Shown here: piece by piece, positions 41,040 through 52,280 of the stretch
How the letters are laid out: every line of letters starts with the position of its first letter
Numbering within the stretch: the stretch's first letter is position 1
Source of the DNA: Pohlia nutans
Taxonomy: Eukaryota; Streptophyta; Bryopsida; Bryales; Mniaceae
Reading direction: 5' to 3'
Assembly (NCBI GenBank): GCA_022496805.1
Contig: CM040090.1
Location: 8,364,001 to 8,428,000, forward strand
DNA length: 64,000 nt
Position numbers and translations under genes: made by a program
The notes under the pieces: generated by a model
The model's input: the letters and a program-made list of their open reading frames with translations, nothing else
Told to the model about the DNA's origin: nothing
Database searches by the model: none

Positions 41040-41880
41040 TACCAGAAACATGACTCTCAGCCACCCGTATGTGACTCTATTTAGTCATATACGGCAATAT
41101 ATATCAGTAATAAGAAGACTAGTATTAGTCATGCAGTGACCGAAGTGTTGCCAGTTTTGTCACTACTGCTAGTCATATTCGGTTTGCACTGTAGCAAAAA
41201 GATGGCTGGCAGTCATGAAAACATGACTAGATCCAGTCACAGACGCTGTCGTCACATTCCAATTGCCTTGCCACGTCTGCCAAAAATATGACTAGACTGA
41301 GTCGTATTCCACGTCAGCACAAAATAAAACTCGTGGTCACAGTCCACGTGCATTGCCACGTCACCAGAATATAACTCAACAGAGTCACATTCCACGTCAA
41401 CAACAAATATGACTGACAGTCACATTCGACGTGGACGAACCACGTCAAATAAAAATGACTAAATAGAGTCACATTACACGTCAGCTAAAAATATGACTGA
41501 CAGTCACATTACACGTGGAGGTCGCCACGTCAGCAGAAATATGACTCAAAAGAGTGACATTCCACGTCAAGCTAAAATGTGACTACACAGAGTCATATGC
41601 CACGTCGGTTTTTTCTCTCTTCTGCCCGGGCAGGTCAATGAAAGTTGTGTAACCCAAGGCCGGTCAACCCTGTCCATCCCATGCTGACGTGGCGCTTAGA
41701 TTCCGCCCCTGTATACGTTGGGGAGCGTATTTATTTTTATGACTCGATGTCTGAAGCGACTCGTTGGTAATGACTAGGTCCTGTCATCCCGCGCGTCACA
41801 TTCAGAAATCCCACTGCAGTCACATTTTCCGATTTTATGACTCTGCGTAGTCATAAACGCTAGTCACAAAAAGGCCACTT
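41040..41880. repeat. Subterminal repeat array of the CACTA element
   Basis: A degenerate unit of about 35-40 bp recurs: ATATGACT, a short spacer, AGTCACATT, then CCACGTC. Each unit is a small hairpin because ATGACT and AGTCAT are inverse. More than 20 ATGACT/AGTCAY words occur in the block, and a looser set sits at the left end (39700-39930). Confidence 0.85.
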
Positions 41881-42039
41881 TGTTGTAGTGAACTCCTTTG
41901 AAAAAATGAAAAAAAAATTATCGTTGACATCTCGAATTTGTCGTCACTATTGTCGCACTGAATTCAATGCTCTTTGATTCAATTATTGTCATTACAACAT
42001 TGAATCTATGATCATAATGTGTTAATTTTGTGTCATTAA

Positions 42040-42581
42040 CCCTTTAACGTCCTAGTTCAACATTGTTTTCAAAAATTTATTATAAAATGTTTAATGAAAG
42101 CCGAAAATGGAGTTGATGTACATAGATAAGTTGTAAATGTCAATGTGAAGATCACATCTGTACGGTTGGATTTATCATATATTTCTTTAATATTTTTTTT
42201 TATCGATTTTGCAAGGTTTTCTCTTGAAAATCAATTAAAAACCATAAATTAACGGAATTTTTTAAGAAAAAATTGTGATGAAATTGGAACAACATGCACT
42301 ACGAGATGGTATGGTTTCTATTATTTGATTCTACTTATTTTGAAAAATCATCTTTAAGGTCTCACTTTTTGAACTAAGAATGAAACTTGACATAAACCAC
42401 TTGTGTTGTTTTTCCAAAAATCATAATAACCTATTTTGAAAATCAAAACTGTACAAAGAATAGTCAACTTGCACAAGAATCATGAGAAATTTTGGTGGAT
42501 GAAAATTGTCGAGTTTGGATGGAATTCAAACAGTCAAAATTTGTTCAACGTCCAAATATTGGACACAGGCGCTTGAAAGGG
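42040..42581. mobile_element. TTAA-flanked piggyBac-like MITE
   Basis: 542 bp between TTAA at 42036-42039 and 42582-42585. The left end is CCCTTTAACGTCC and the right (reverse complement) CCCTTTCAAGCGCC. Collinear in inverted orientation with 44308-44768 (shared CACATCTGTACGGTTGGAT word). Confidence 0.85.
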
Positions 42582-42636
42582 TTAAGACACAAATCTATAA
42601 CCAACTGAAACATCACAAACCTATGTTAACTCTTAA

Positions 42637-43806
42637 CCCCTAATTGCCCAAGCAGGCGTTTTTGGCCTGATGTACAGAAAGGAGGAACGATTGTACATTC
42701 GTTGAGAATTTTCTGGGGGTGATTTATTAATTGAAAAAATATATAGTAAGGTAGGGTTCGAAATTGACCAGAATATCTAAAGAATGATTTCATTTCGATT
42801 TTTCACATCAATTCAAAGCTTGTAAGCTTCCATTTCTGATTAAAAAAATGGGACGCCCGGTGTGCAATTCAGGCTTATCCTCTCTTGGGCAACAGATGAT
42901 AAGGTTGGATAACCTATTACCACCAACTTAAGCAATCTGGCCTATTTTCGGCAGTGCTAGATTCCCAAAAAAAATATGACTGCATTCAAAATAGGTTTTG
43001 ATGAGGATTGCAAAATTTTGCAACATCTAATTCGCATATGTCAATTTTATACAAAATTCCAAAGTGGAAAGTAACCTTTTACCCATACATCACATACCAA
43101 TTTCCTAAGTTCACACTTTGTTGTTCCTAGATCCGCTCATGAGTTAACCCAAAACCACCAGCTATTTCTTCGCAATTCTTGGCATGCCATTGGTTTACTT
43201 GAATAGTGAAATTGGTGGTTTTGGGTCTCAATTGTGGTGGCTCCAAGAAAGTTGTACCTGTCATAAATGGGGGAGGTGGTGGTAATAGGTTATCCAACCC
43301 TAATGGCAGTTCAACAACCAACTCTGGTAGAAGGAGGGTGTTTCATGGACCCATTTATCTTTTGTGTTCATCCAGTCCGGGCAAGTTTTGACTTACAGAA
43401 AGCTTGACATTCTTGTATGTCACATTGCAAGGATCGTAACTTCAAAGACAATGATCCAATTTTGAATCTGAGTGTGGTAATATTTGCTTCATGTCATGTA
43501 CTTCATGTTCAATTTTTTTGGGAATTTTTGGAGATCACTAGGAGGTCAAATTTTGCATCATAGCTCGAAAAAGCACCACTGCCCGCTTGCAGTCAACGCC
43601 AAAATCCACTGGTCAATGGCTATAATCTCCCTATCCGTTGCACAAAACTCAGTTTTTTCAAATGCCACATGCGGAAAAATTCATTTCCTTCTAGATCTTA
43701 CGGTTGAAATGTAAAAAAAGAACGAAAATTGAAGCAGAAGTTGTTTTGAAATTTTCACCAAAAACTGCCAAAACTGGCATGCGAGGAGGCTGAGGAGGCT
43801 TAGGGG
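42637..43806. mobile_element. TTAA piggyBac-like MITE nested in the TIR of the 42630-44142 element
   Basis: Ends CCCCTAATTGCCC and (reverse complement) CCCCTAAGCCTCC, flanked by TTAA at 42633-42636 and 43807-43810. It itself carries the Stowaway-like copy at 42902-43300. Its left end resembles the isolated end at 47647. Confidence 0.8.
42902..43300. mobile_element. Stowaway-like MITE, AGGTTGG family, copy 4
   Basis: 399 bp with inverted ends AGGTTGGATAACCTATTACC and GGTAATAGGTTATCCAACCC, flanked by TA on both sides. Interior as in copies 1-3. Confidence 0.85.
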
Positions 43807-44307
43807 TTAAACGTCAAGAAGCCTGGGTGGGACAACCTAGATGGCATCTAAATTTTCAGATGGAGAAAAAGAAATGGTTCTGTTGGCCGGAGTAGCACTG
43901 CAGCACTTTTCAAGAAACGACCCCATCTGCCCCAACTCCAACTCTTCGGTTCATTTTGATAACTTTGATTGCTTGCTAATGTTTCCACAATCTCCCAAAT
44001 GAGGCGCAAATTTAGAATTTAGAACGTTTTTTTAGTAACTTTTCAACGCACCAATCCTCGTTTGATTTGGTTGAGAAAATCCACTTTTTCTTCATTATTC
44101 TCTCAAAAATAAGCCCATGGGGCTTGTTTTGACGTTTAAAGGTCAACAATTAGTGGGGTGGAAAATTTGAGATGAATGCAACACTGCAAGAATTGTGGTT
44201 GTCCCTTATATGACAACAACTACATTAAAAAAAATCTTTTTTGGGCCCTCGATACATGCTTTAGCATGATCTTCACACATGTTTTGATGGTCAAGAGTTT
44301 TGCTTAA

Positions 44308-44768
44308 CCCTTTGACGCGTCTACGTCCACGTAGGACAAGATGAATATATTCAAATTATTCTCTTAACTACATACATAGATAATTTTCATCCATCCAAAT
44401 TTTCATTATTCCTTTTGCTAGTTGACTATCGTTTGTATTGTATGAATCTTTGTAATTAGATATTGTGATTTTTTTAAATAATAAAATTGGTTTATTTCAA
44501 ATTTCATTCTTAGTTTAAAAAGTGAGACCTTACATATGATTTTCCAAAATAATAGAATAAAATAATGAAAATTATACCATCTCGTAATGCATATCATTCC
44601 AAATTCATTACAATTTTTAATAATAAGAAAATGATAAATCCAACCGTACAAATGTGATCTTCACATTCACATTTACAACTTAGCTTTGTATATCAACTCC
44701 ATTTTGTTATTCATCAAACATTATATAACACATCTTTGAAATCAATGTTGAATCGCGACGTTAAAGGG
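44308..44768. mobile_element. TTAA-flanked piggyBac-like MITE
   Basis: 461 bp between TTAA at 44304-44307 and 44769-44772. The left end is CCCTTTGACGCGTC and the right (reverse complement) CCCTTTAACGTCGC. Inverted relative of 42040-42581. Confidence 0.85.
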
Positions 44769-44772
44769 TTAA

Positions 44773-45615
44773 GAATGTACCTGAGGAGTGCATTATGACC
44801 ACAAACAATACTCATATATTATGAACTAGGTAATGGGAGCATGGAGTAGCACTACGGGGAGTAATGGAGCAACGCGTTAGCGCTGCGACAATACGATCCG
44901 GTGCGCTGCGACACGCTCCCATTACCAGACGTAATTTACCGGCCGATAGAATTTACCCTGGGATTAAAAAAAATTACCAGATGACATTGGATGATATTCA
45001 ACGGATGATGTGAATGGATTTTGTTACTGAAGGATTGAATCGGTTAAGCCTTTACGTACAGATGAGTTTTTCATCCACGAAGCCGTACATTACAACCAAA
45101 CTTCATCCACACACTCATCGATTACGGGTTGTAATGTGTATGTCCAAAACCAATAAAATTTTGCCAGGTCAGCAAATTCTTGAGGCCGGTTAATTACGGC
45201 TATCTTACAATGTTTATTTTATTAATATGATTATAGGCTCTTTAGTTTACTTTTAAAAGTAAAGTTACCCTACTCAACTCCCAAGGGCAAGGATCCATGG
45301 TTTAAGAGCGACAAATTCAATCTATTGTATTGTGAAAATTCTTATTGAAATGAGAGTAAATTTTATATCATCGGAATCATGAAAAGAGTATTGCGTGAGT
45401 TGATAAAAACAAAAAAAAAATATAGAAAATTTCACATAAAACCTACTCAAAATTGTTAAAAGGGCCGAGAAAAGGGCATGAAGCCTAATTAAGGCTTCTT
45501 CATATGTTGGGTGAGTAAATGACATAAAATTAAAAATCCATTAAAACGAAATTTATGTTATATATCACCGTAAGTAATCGTTGGTGAAAAATGGCGGGGA
45601 GCAAGGAAAAGAGCC
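44773..45615. other. Intergenic, no gene seen
   Basis: Contains clustered TTACCAGA/TTACCGG words at 44920-45000 and complementary words TACGTACAGATGAG and ACATTACAACC near 45050-45140. No clear ends or gene. Confidence 0.4.
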
Positions 45616-45618
45616 TAA

Positions 45619-46389
45619 GAGCATGGTCAACGGCCACCTTCAACACTCCAAACTCACGTTCAAGATGGAGTATATAACAAGCTTCCATGTCCCTAGCAAC
45701 AATCACCTAATATGATTCAAATGAATTTCATAGACTAATTACATACAATCTTTTGGATACTTAACCCTAACCATCAACCTTGGAGAAGAAATTTCTTAAC
45801 TTTTAGCTTCATGAAGTGATAGCATAGTTTTACAAGGCACCCATAACCGACAATGCATCCAAAACCATAACCGACAAAAACATACGTAACCGACAATGCA
45901 CCCGAAGCCAACATGTAGACTGACCAAACAAACTCAATGCCACTTGTGTAGAAATTTTTGTCAACCAATAAACTTCTTGCACTATTACCTATATTAGTCA
46001 ATTCCAAGAAGCAAGTTGGGTTGATTTATGAAATCATGTGTTCAAATTATGATAGTCTAATTACCAGTTTTGGGTGATGACTAACTTTTTACTTTGAAAA
46101 ATTGTAGAAATTTCATTTTTTAGAATAAATTTATAAAAAGAAATTACATGCTTCATGATTTCTATTTTCCTCTAAAGGAAAAATACCTATCACCTCTTGT
46201 GCTTACAACACTTACGCTAAAAAGCTTAGGTTATAAGTTATGTCTGCTTCTACAATAGGACAAACCATTCGATGTGCTCTTCAAGACGTAAATGTTTGAC
46301 GAGCTAAAATTGAATTCCCTAAACACATCTTTATCATCCCAAAGTGGCGGTTGGAGTGTGAGTGAGAATGGGTGATGGTGGCCATGCTC
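45619..46389. mobile_element. PIF/Harbinger-like MITE with GAGCATGG ends
   Basis: 771 bp. The left end GAGCATGGTCAACGGCCACC and right end GGTGGCCATGCTC are inverse at their edges. Flanks are TAA and TCA. No ORF. Confidence 0.6.
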
Positions 46390-46743
46390 TCAAAAGTAAG
46401 TGTAGGAAGACGGAGGTGAGTATTGTACGGCTTTGTGCCGTTCACGGCAGCTGGGGACTGGGAGATTCCTGTGTCCGTTCATTTTGGAATATTCTATCTC
46501 CAGCACACCTACAGGGTAGTTTCTGATTTGGACTCCGGCGACGTGGAGTGTGTAACTTAAAGGATCATCAGGACTCAGTTAGAGTACCGGTATCTCTTCA
46601 CTTATTCTTTGCTTGAGCCAGTGGCCCTCTCTCTCACTCAAGCCCTTCAAGCTTGTGACCAACAGTTATGCATAAATTAATGACGGACATGATTGTTACA
46701 TACCACTAAGAGCCGGTTTCCATGAGCTCCTACAAACAAGCTA

Positions 46744-47130
46744 AGGTAGTAACACCTTAAACCGACAGAATAAGGGAATTGGTAACCGGGGAGTGCAAAA
46801 AGCATGAAGTGAAACCATGAATGTGTTAGCAAATTGGAGACGAAGTGTTGGGTCTTGGAATCAAATTTTTTGGACACATGAGCAATTTTACACGAATTTT
46901 TGAAGTGAAGGTGTTGTAGACACCTAATCAAAATTGTAGACTTACCCAAAAGAAACAGAAGGAACACATGGACAAAACTTGTCAATGCTTCCATCTCATT
47001 GGTTCCATCTCATTGGTTCTAGTGAAGTTTTAGTGAAGTTGTGGTTCATTTTAGGTACACTCCCAATCACTTTGAGGTGAAATTATAGGAGGCAGGAATG
47101 GGTAGTTGGCAGTTTAAGGTGTTACTACCT
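46744..47130. mobile_element. Stowaway-like MITE, AGGTAGTAACACC family
   Basis: 387 bp with perfect 19-bp inverted ends starting AGGTAGTAACACCTTAAAC, flanked by TA on both sides. A decayed relative lies at 10337-10705. Confidence 0.85.
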
Positions 47131-47281
47131 TACCCGCAATCGTGGCGCGCTAGGTAGACCACCTTTCCCACCCTCTAGTTTGATATACAGCTTTCATTAG
47201 AAAATGTTTGTTGAACAGACAATCACGGAAACATGCTCTAATGTCTTTTGCATCTCATTCGTACTTGTACATTCATACTTA

Positions 47282-47499
47282 CTACACCCGTTATCGTCGT
47301 TACTGTGAGTTACAATAATTCAATATTCTCATGGTAATTGTGGTACTAGAACAAAAGTGTGAGTTATAGTAATTAAGAATATTTGATAAATTCTTGCAAT
47401 AATGTACATTTTAGATATATGTATTGAAATCAATGTGAGGATTGGTGTAAAGTCTCAAACTAATTTTGTGACTCACAGTAATGACAATAATCGGTGTAG
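47282..47499. mobile_element. TA-flanked MITE, CTACACC family, copy 2
   Basis: 218 bp with arms CTACACCCGTTATCG and (reverse complement) CTACACCGATTATTG that both continue into TTACTGTGAGT, flanked by TA. Shorter version of 23419-23718. Confidence 0.75.
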
Positions 47500-47501
47500 T
47501 A

Positions 47502-48669
47502 ATACGATCATAGTCCAAATTATTATTCGCATGGTGTGCGTTCCAAATTTTATCCATTCATACGTTGGAGGAGGATGCTTTTTTTATTCCCTAAAGTTTT
47601 GGATGAAAAGTTTCCCAGGCTATCCATCCATCAATCAATGCATTAACCCCTAACTGCTCAATCGAGCGTTTTCCATCTGATGTACAAATTCACTCGTTGT
47701 TTTTTCATCCATCATACCCTTTTTCAACATGGGATTTTTATCGTAGGTTTTTGGGGTAGTTGGTTTTTTTTCTTTTTTCCAAAAGAAACTGTGTAAATGA
47801 TGCAATCTCACTTTTGTGTGTGAGTTTAGGGTCCAACACTACAAAGGTTTTGAGGCCTCTAAAGGGCTCCAAATTTGGACAAAGATGCCATGCAAAAAAT
47901 TTATTAAAAACTTACGTTATTTTAAATTAAAATCAAAAAATCAAATTTGACATGACCAAAATTTGGACACATCATATCTTGGTTTATTAAATTATAATGT
48001 TTTTAAAATATTATTATTTACAATAATAATTTAATAATGATGTAATGATTTGATTCTTTTCTTTTTCTTTTTCTTTTTCTTGCCAATTTTTTTATTAATT
48101 CATTTTTGTGTATGAGGGTACTTAATAATGAATATATTTTACCATGCTCTTCTATACCTTTTAACTATTTGGGGTGAACAAATAAGAATATATTAAAACA
48201 AAATTCACAATATTTTGTTCAAATACAACGTGACTTTAAGAATAAAGCTATTAGCAATAATATAAATAATAATGATAATAATAATTGTAAAAAATAAAAA
48301 CAATAAAACTAATAAAAAAAAAAATATTAATATTAATATTAAAGAGTTACTTTGTTGGAGGAATGACACCCACACTATTTGTACTTTTTCATGCTGCATA
48401 GTCTGTGTTGCCGTGACGCAATGGGGTAAGCCTGTGCTTCACTCCATCAGAGTATGTGCTTTACTCCAGGAGAATTGATGTGCTTTACATGAGAGCCTTT
48501 GATTGTGTTGAAGGTTGGTCATCCTGATTTACTGTGATTTTGTTTCATATGATCTGACGAACATGCATTAAACTCAACCCCTTTTTATCAGCTGGACCAG
48601 AGCAGTGTTTTTCCTTTCTGGAACATATCAGTAACATACTCTGTTTATTGGTTCTGTCTGATGATGTCC
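47502..48669. other. Intergenic with one TTAA element end
   Basis: TTAA at 47643-47646 followed by CCCCTAACTGCTCAATCGAG is a left end like 42637, but I found no matching right end. 48150-48255 resembles one arm of the 31602-32121 foldback. No gene. Confidence 0.5.
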
Positions 48670-48672
48670 TAA

Positions 48673-49114
48673 GGGCATCCTCAATCTTGCCTCGCCAAAA
48701 CGTCCCTGCACCCCCATTTGCAGGGGGGCTGTTTTGGCAGCGGTGAATTGAGTGGGATCATTGGCGTTGAAGCGGCCCCAACCCGGGCCTCGAACTGCAA
48801 ACCAAACCCTACGCTCTGCGCTTTCCTCATTCGATGTGACTCTGCGCCCTGCGCTCTGACTCATCGCCTCGAAATGCGCTCCTCCTCCGACACACTTGCC
48901 GCTCTTCCCTGCCGCTCTTCTGCAGTAGTTGACCTGCTGTGCCGTGGAGTTTTCAAGCTCCGGGAAAGAAGAACGAAATACCGGCTGATGAGGTTCAATT
49001 GCCGGGGCCGCGAACATAGTGGCGCCTTTCACGGCGGGATTGGGGGAGGGAGGCGTTGCTGCCCCGGGAAAGTGCCGTTGGCGGGCGTGAATGCTGTGAA
49101 GATTGAAAATGCCC
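48673..49114. mobile_element. PIF/Harbinger-like MITE with GGGCATCC ends
   Basis: 442 bp with ends GGGCATCCTCAATCTT and (reverse complement) GGGCATTTTCAATCTT, flanked by TAA at 48670-48672 and 49115-49117. GC-rich inside, unlike its neighbours. The reading frames in it lack family features. Confidence 0.8.
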
Positions 49115-49117
49115 TAA

Positions 49118-49626
49118 GAGCATCATCAATGCAACACGGTAAAGCTCACGGCAAACCAAATTCTATCTTTTGATTGACCTAAAATTAGAAATTGAAATTA
49201 CTATCATCAGAAGCGCATTTAAATAAACGTGAGATATTTCTCAAGAATTAAAAATTGTGAAATTGGGACATAGGTGAAATGTCCCATTGAAAACACCACA
49301 TTTTCAAAATTTAGAGGGAGTACACCAAATCTTGCTTAAAAATGGAAAGATCCTCCCTAACTCCCTCTATATTTCTAAAATTTAGAGGGAGTGTGGGAGG
49401 ATCTTTCCATTTTTAAGCAAGATTTGGTGTACTCCCTCTAAATTTTTGAAAATGTGGTGTTTTCATTGAGGGATTTCACCTATGTCAAATTTTTACAAAT
49501 TTTTTTTCTTGAGAAATATCTCACGTTTATTTAGATGCGCTTCTAATGATGGTAATTTTACTCTCTAATTTTAGGTCAGACAAAAGATAGGCCGTGAGCT
49601 TTACTGTGAGTGCATTGGGGATGCTC
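49118..49626. mobile_element. Long hairpin MITE with GAGCATC ends
   Basis: 509 bp flanked by TAA at 49115-49117 and 49627-49629. The two halves are inverse almost end to end: GTAAAGCTCAC with GTGAGCTTTAC, CGTGAGATATTTCTCAAG with CTTGAGAAATATCTCACG, and TTTAGAGGGAGT around the centre at about 49370. Arms are about 240 bp. Confidence 0.9.
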
Positions 49627-49629
49627 TAA

Positions 49630-49957
49630 CCCCCTAAACGTCCCAGCGTCGAGAAACTGGATTACGAACAGATTAAAAGCTTTGCAACTTTTTTCATACA
49701 ACATTGGATGACTTTCATCCAAGTCACCTTTATAAGCCCACTAAATTCTCTACCGACCACTTATAATAAATCTCTTGTGATGGGGAGCTGTTGATAATAT
49801 TGGAGAGACTTCCAATTACAAGTATGTCAAATTTGTTGGGTAGATTTTATGCTTGCAATGATCCTCTCATGTACACCTCATGTACATTTGAACCATGCTA
49901 ATATTTATTTTTGAGGCTAGCATCTACTTCTGTTCAAAGGGTTGGTACATTTAGGAG
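49630..49957. mobile_element. TTAA piggyBac-like MITE
   Basis: 328 bp. The left end CCCCCTAAACGTCCC follows CTAA (49626-49629, one base from TTAA). The right end, reverse complement CTCCTAAATGTACC, precedes TTAA 49958-49961. Confidence 0.65.
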
Positions 49958-49961
49958 TTAA

Positions 49962-50669
49962 CCTTAAACGTCCTTGCCCCTCATCCATCATCAGATTTGG
50001 AGAATTTCAAAAACGTCTTATAAAGTGTAACTAAAAGGGATATTTTGAACTTGATATATAAATATAAGTTGTACATTATGAATTTTATATTATATCCATA
50101 CGGTTAGATCCATGATTGTTGTCACCAATATTTTTGTAAAAAATTTGAAATGTAAAATTGAAAATTCTTTTGTAATTTGATAACGAATGAGATATTGACA
50201 ATTAGTACATGAAATCTGTTGTGATTGGTCAAAATGTAATACTCGATCTAAGTATAGTGGTTTTTGGAGATTTTTTTATTGCTTAATTTTATGAGTTGAC
50301 TCTTTTTAAGAGCACTTTTACATTGAAGTCTTCAATATTTTTGATGAATCACTGCAACATGAGATGATGCAATCCAAAAAAATAAAAACAAGATAGCAAA
50401 CTTTCAAACACAAGAAACTTCGTACAATACACATGTATTTGTAAGTACTTGTTGCATTTTGAGGTATTTGCAATATTTTGGTGTTTTGTACATAGGTATT
50501 TTGATAGTTGCACAACTCCAAATTGAAATTTTATTTTTCTAAAAGATGTATGTTATAAATCTTTAACTTTGAACTTCACAATTTAGAATCCAATTCTTCG
50601 CGGATTTTCTAGTTATATGCATTTTCAACACTGCAGTGACTATGATCTAGTTTGTTGGGCACTAAAGGA
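49962..50669. mobile_element. TTAA piggyBac-like MITE, composite interior
   Basis: 708 bp between TTAA at 49958-49961 and 50670-50673. The left end is CCTTAAACGTCCTTGCCCC and the right (reverse complement) TCCTTTAGTGCCC. The left part resembles 25570-25880, while the right part (50360-50570) resembles 14300-14460. Confidence 0.75.
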
Positions 50670-50673
50670 TTAA

Positions 50674-51731
50674 GAGATTCATACCCCTAATGAGCATCCT
50701 TTTCACATTGTCAACTTTAAGATGGTTCAAAACATACCTCTTTTCACACAATACTAATTAAGTTGAGAAATTCTTAATTCTGAAAACTTCACTATACAAT
50801 CTTTACACAACTTTTATTATTTTAAAGTACTGTTTATATATTACACCTATAATAAAAATGTAATTTAGGAACTTAATCAAGTATTAATAACAAATATAAA
50901 GAAGATTGTTTCAATTAGTGTGATTTTTTTTAATTTTAATTTTTTGTAAATTGAAATAGGACGTAAAACCACTTAGTTAGAAGACGCTTGTACCATGGCG
51001 CCAACCCACGGGCTAAAGGTTAAGTAGTATAACCGTGTTCTACTTTTAAATCTTTGTTTTGGTGAAGCATTTTTATATGTAATTCATAATAAATTAGTCT
51101 TTCAATTTAATTATTTTTGGTTGAAAAGTGTATATAGATCGACTCAGAATTTGTTTTGTTGGGCCTTTTCATATCTAAAATGCTACATGATTTATATAAA
51201 TCTATCAAGCTATTGATGTCTAGTTCTTTGTAATTACTACAATCATTTGTTCATTACTTGCTAATTGCATGTTTTTAATTGGAATGTTTTTATGTCCTCA
51301 TTAACATTTGTTGTAAAAAAAAAATTCCAATATGAGACCCCAATGGCTCATTAAAAGCATGTTGACGGGAATTTCAACTTCACTTTTGATCTTAAATTCA
51401 TAGGAGGTGTAGAACTATACCAAATATAATGGAATGTTGTTGTATAATACTGGTCAGAAAGGGCTCTCTAGACCTCTAAAGGTTAATATCGTATAAAGGA
51501 GTAATTTTAATATTTCGAAGTGGGATTGAATAGGAAAAGAATATAAGTTTTCTTTATAGAAAATCACATGCATTCAAAGAATTTGCAAAAAAAGAAGTTA
51601 AAATATTTAACACTTGACAATTGTTTCAAGTATTACTTGCCTAATTTGCATTTTTTCAATGTGCTTTCCATGTAGAAAATACACAAACCTTTCTATCCAT
51701 GGATAACATGCCAAAAATTATTTGTGGTCTT
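50674..51731. other. Intergenic, AT-rich, no gene seen
   Basis: Strongly AT-rich with no supported gene or element ends. Confidence 0.45.
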
Positions 51732-51735
51732 TTAA

Positions 51736-52276
51736 CCCCTAAAAGCCCGAGGGGTATTGGACAAAACATAGATGTGTTATAATATGTGCCTTCCATATGT
51801 TTGATGAAGGTTGGTTCAATAGACAAAATGTAGAGTATCATCTTTACAAATTATCCGTACGGTCAAACTTCCAAAATAATCTTTAGATCATTTTTTAATG
51901 AATTTAAAAGCATTAACCTTCGAAAAATTGTATAAATTATAATTTTCAATTTTAGAGTTCAAAATTTAGTACGATTGGTTAAAGTTGGGCTATCTATCGT
52001 AAACTTCAAAAAGCAAGAGAAACGATGGAGGAATCATCATTACTTTCCCCAAATAGCAAATTTTGTAACACTAAGACAATGTTGAGGTGATCTACTTTGA
52101 AAAATTCTCCCGGGTGGAGTTTAACTCGGATTGCCATAATTCAAATTGGGTTGGAAAGTAGACTTGATGCAGTATTTTAGAATATTTTTTATTTTTTCAA
52201 AAAAAGATTTTTTTGTTCCGGGCAGCCCGTTTTTTCCGGGCAGCGACCAGAAAATGGTCGCTCGGGAGCTTAGGGG
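51736..52276. mobile_element. TTAA-flanked piggyBac-like MITE, CCCGAG subfamily, copy 1
   Basis: 541 bp between TTAA at 51732-51735 and 52277-52280. The ends are CCCCTAAAAGCCCGAG and (reverse complement) CCCCTAAGCTCCCGAG. The right subterminal region has GGGCAGC words and GACCAGAAAATGGTC. Confidence 0.85.
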
Positions 52277-52280
52277 TTAA

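Larger units (their letters stand above)
39664..41890 (+). mobile_element. CACTA (En/Spm-type) transposon, non-autonomous derivative
   Basis: 2227 bp. The left end GTCTACAACA and right end (reverse complement) CACTACAACA match except for the first two bases. The next 14 bases are also similar. AAC flanks both sides (39661-39663, 41891-41893), the 3-bp duplication typical of CACTA elements. Both subterminal regions are full of ATGACT/AGTCAT words in both orientations, as expected for transposase-binding sites. One TNP1-like coding exon is inside; no TNPD-type transposase is seen. Confidence 0.85.
42630..44142. mobile_element. TTAA piggyBac-like MITE, CCCTTAAACGTC family, split inside its left TIR
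   Basis: Left remnant CTC (CCC in siblings) at 42630-42632 after TTAA 42626-42629, then TTAA 42633-42636. The TIR resumes as ACGTCAAGAAGCC at 43811 after TTAA 43807-43810. 43811-44142 is collinear with 28136-28486. The right end GACGTTTAAAGG is followed by TCAA (44143-44146), a one-base change from TTAA. Confidence 0.8.

Noticed and set aside
39664..41890. Reading the repeated AGTCAT blocks as a CRISPR-like array
   Set aside because: The units are degenerate, occur in both orientations, and sit at the ends of a CACTA element in plant DNA.
48628..49173. Overlapping 134- and 151-residue frames
   Set aside because: They lie inside a GC-rich MITE (48673-49114) with clear TIRs and TAA flanks; no domain seen.
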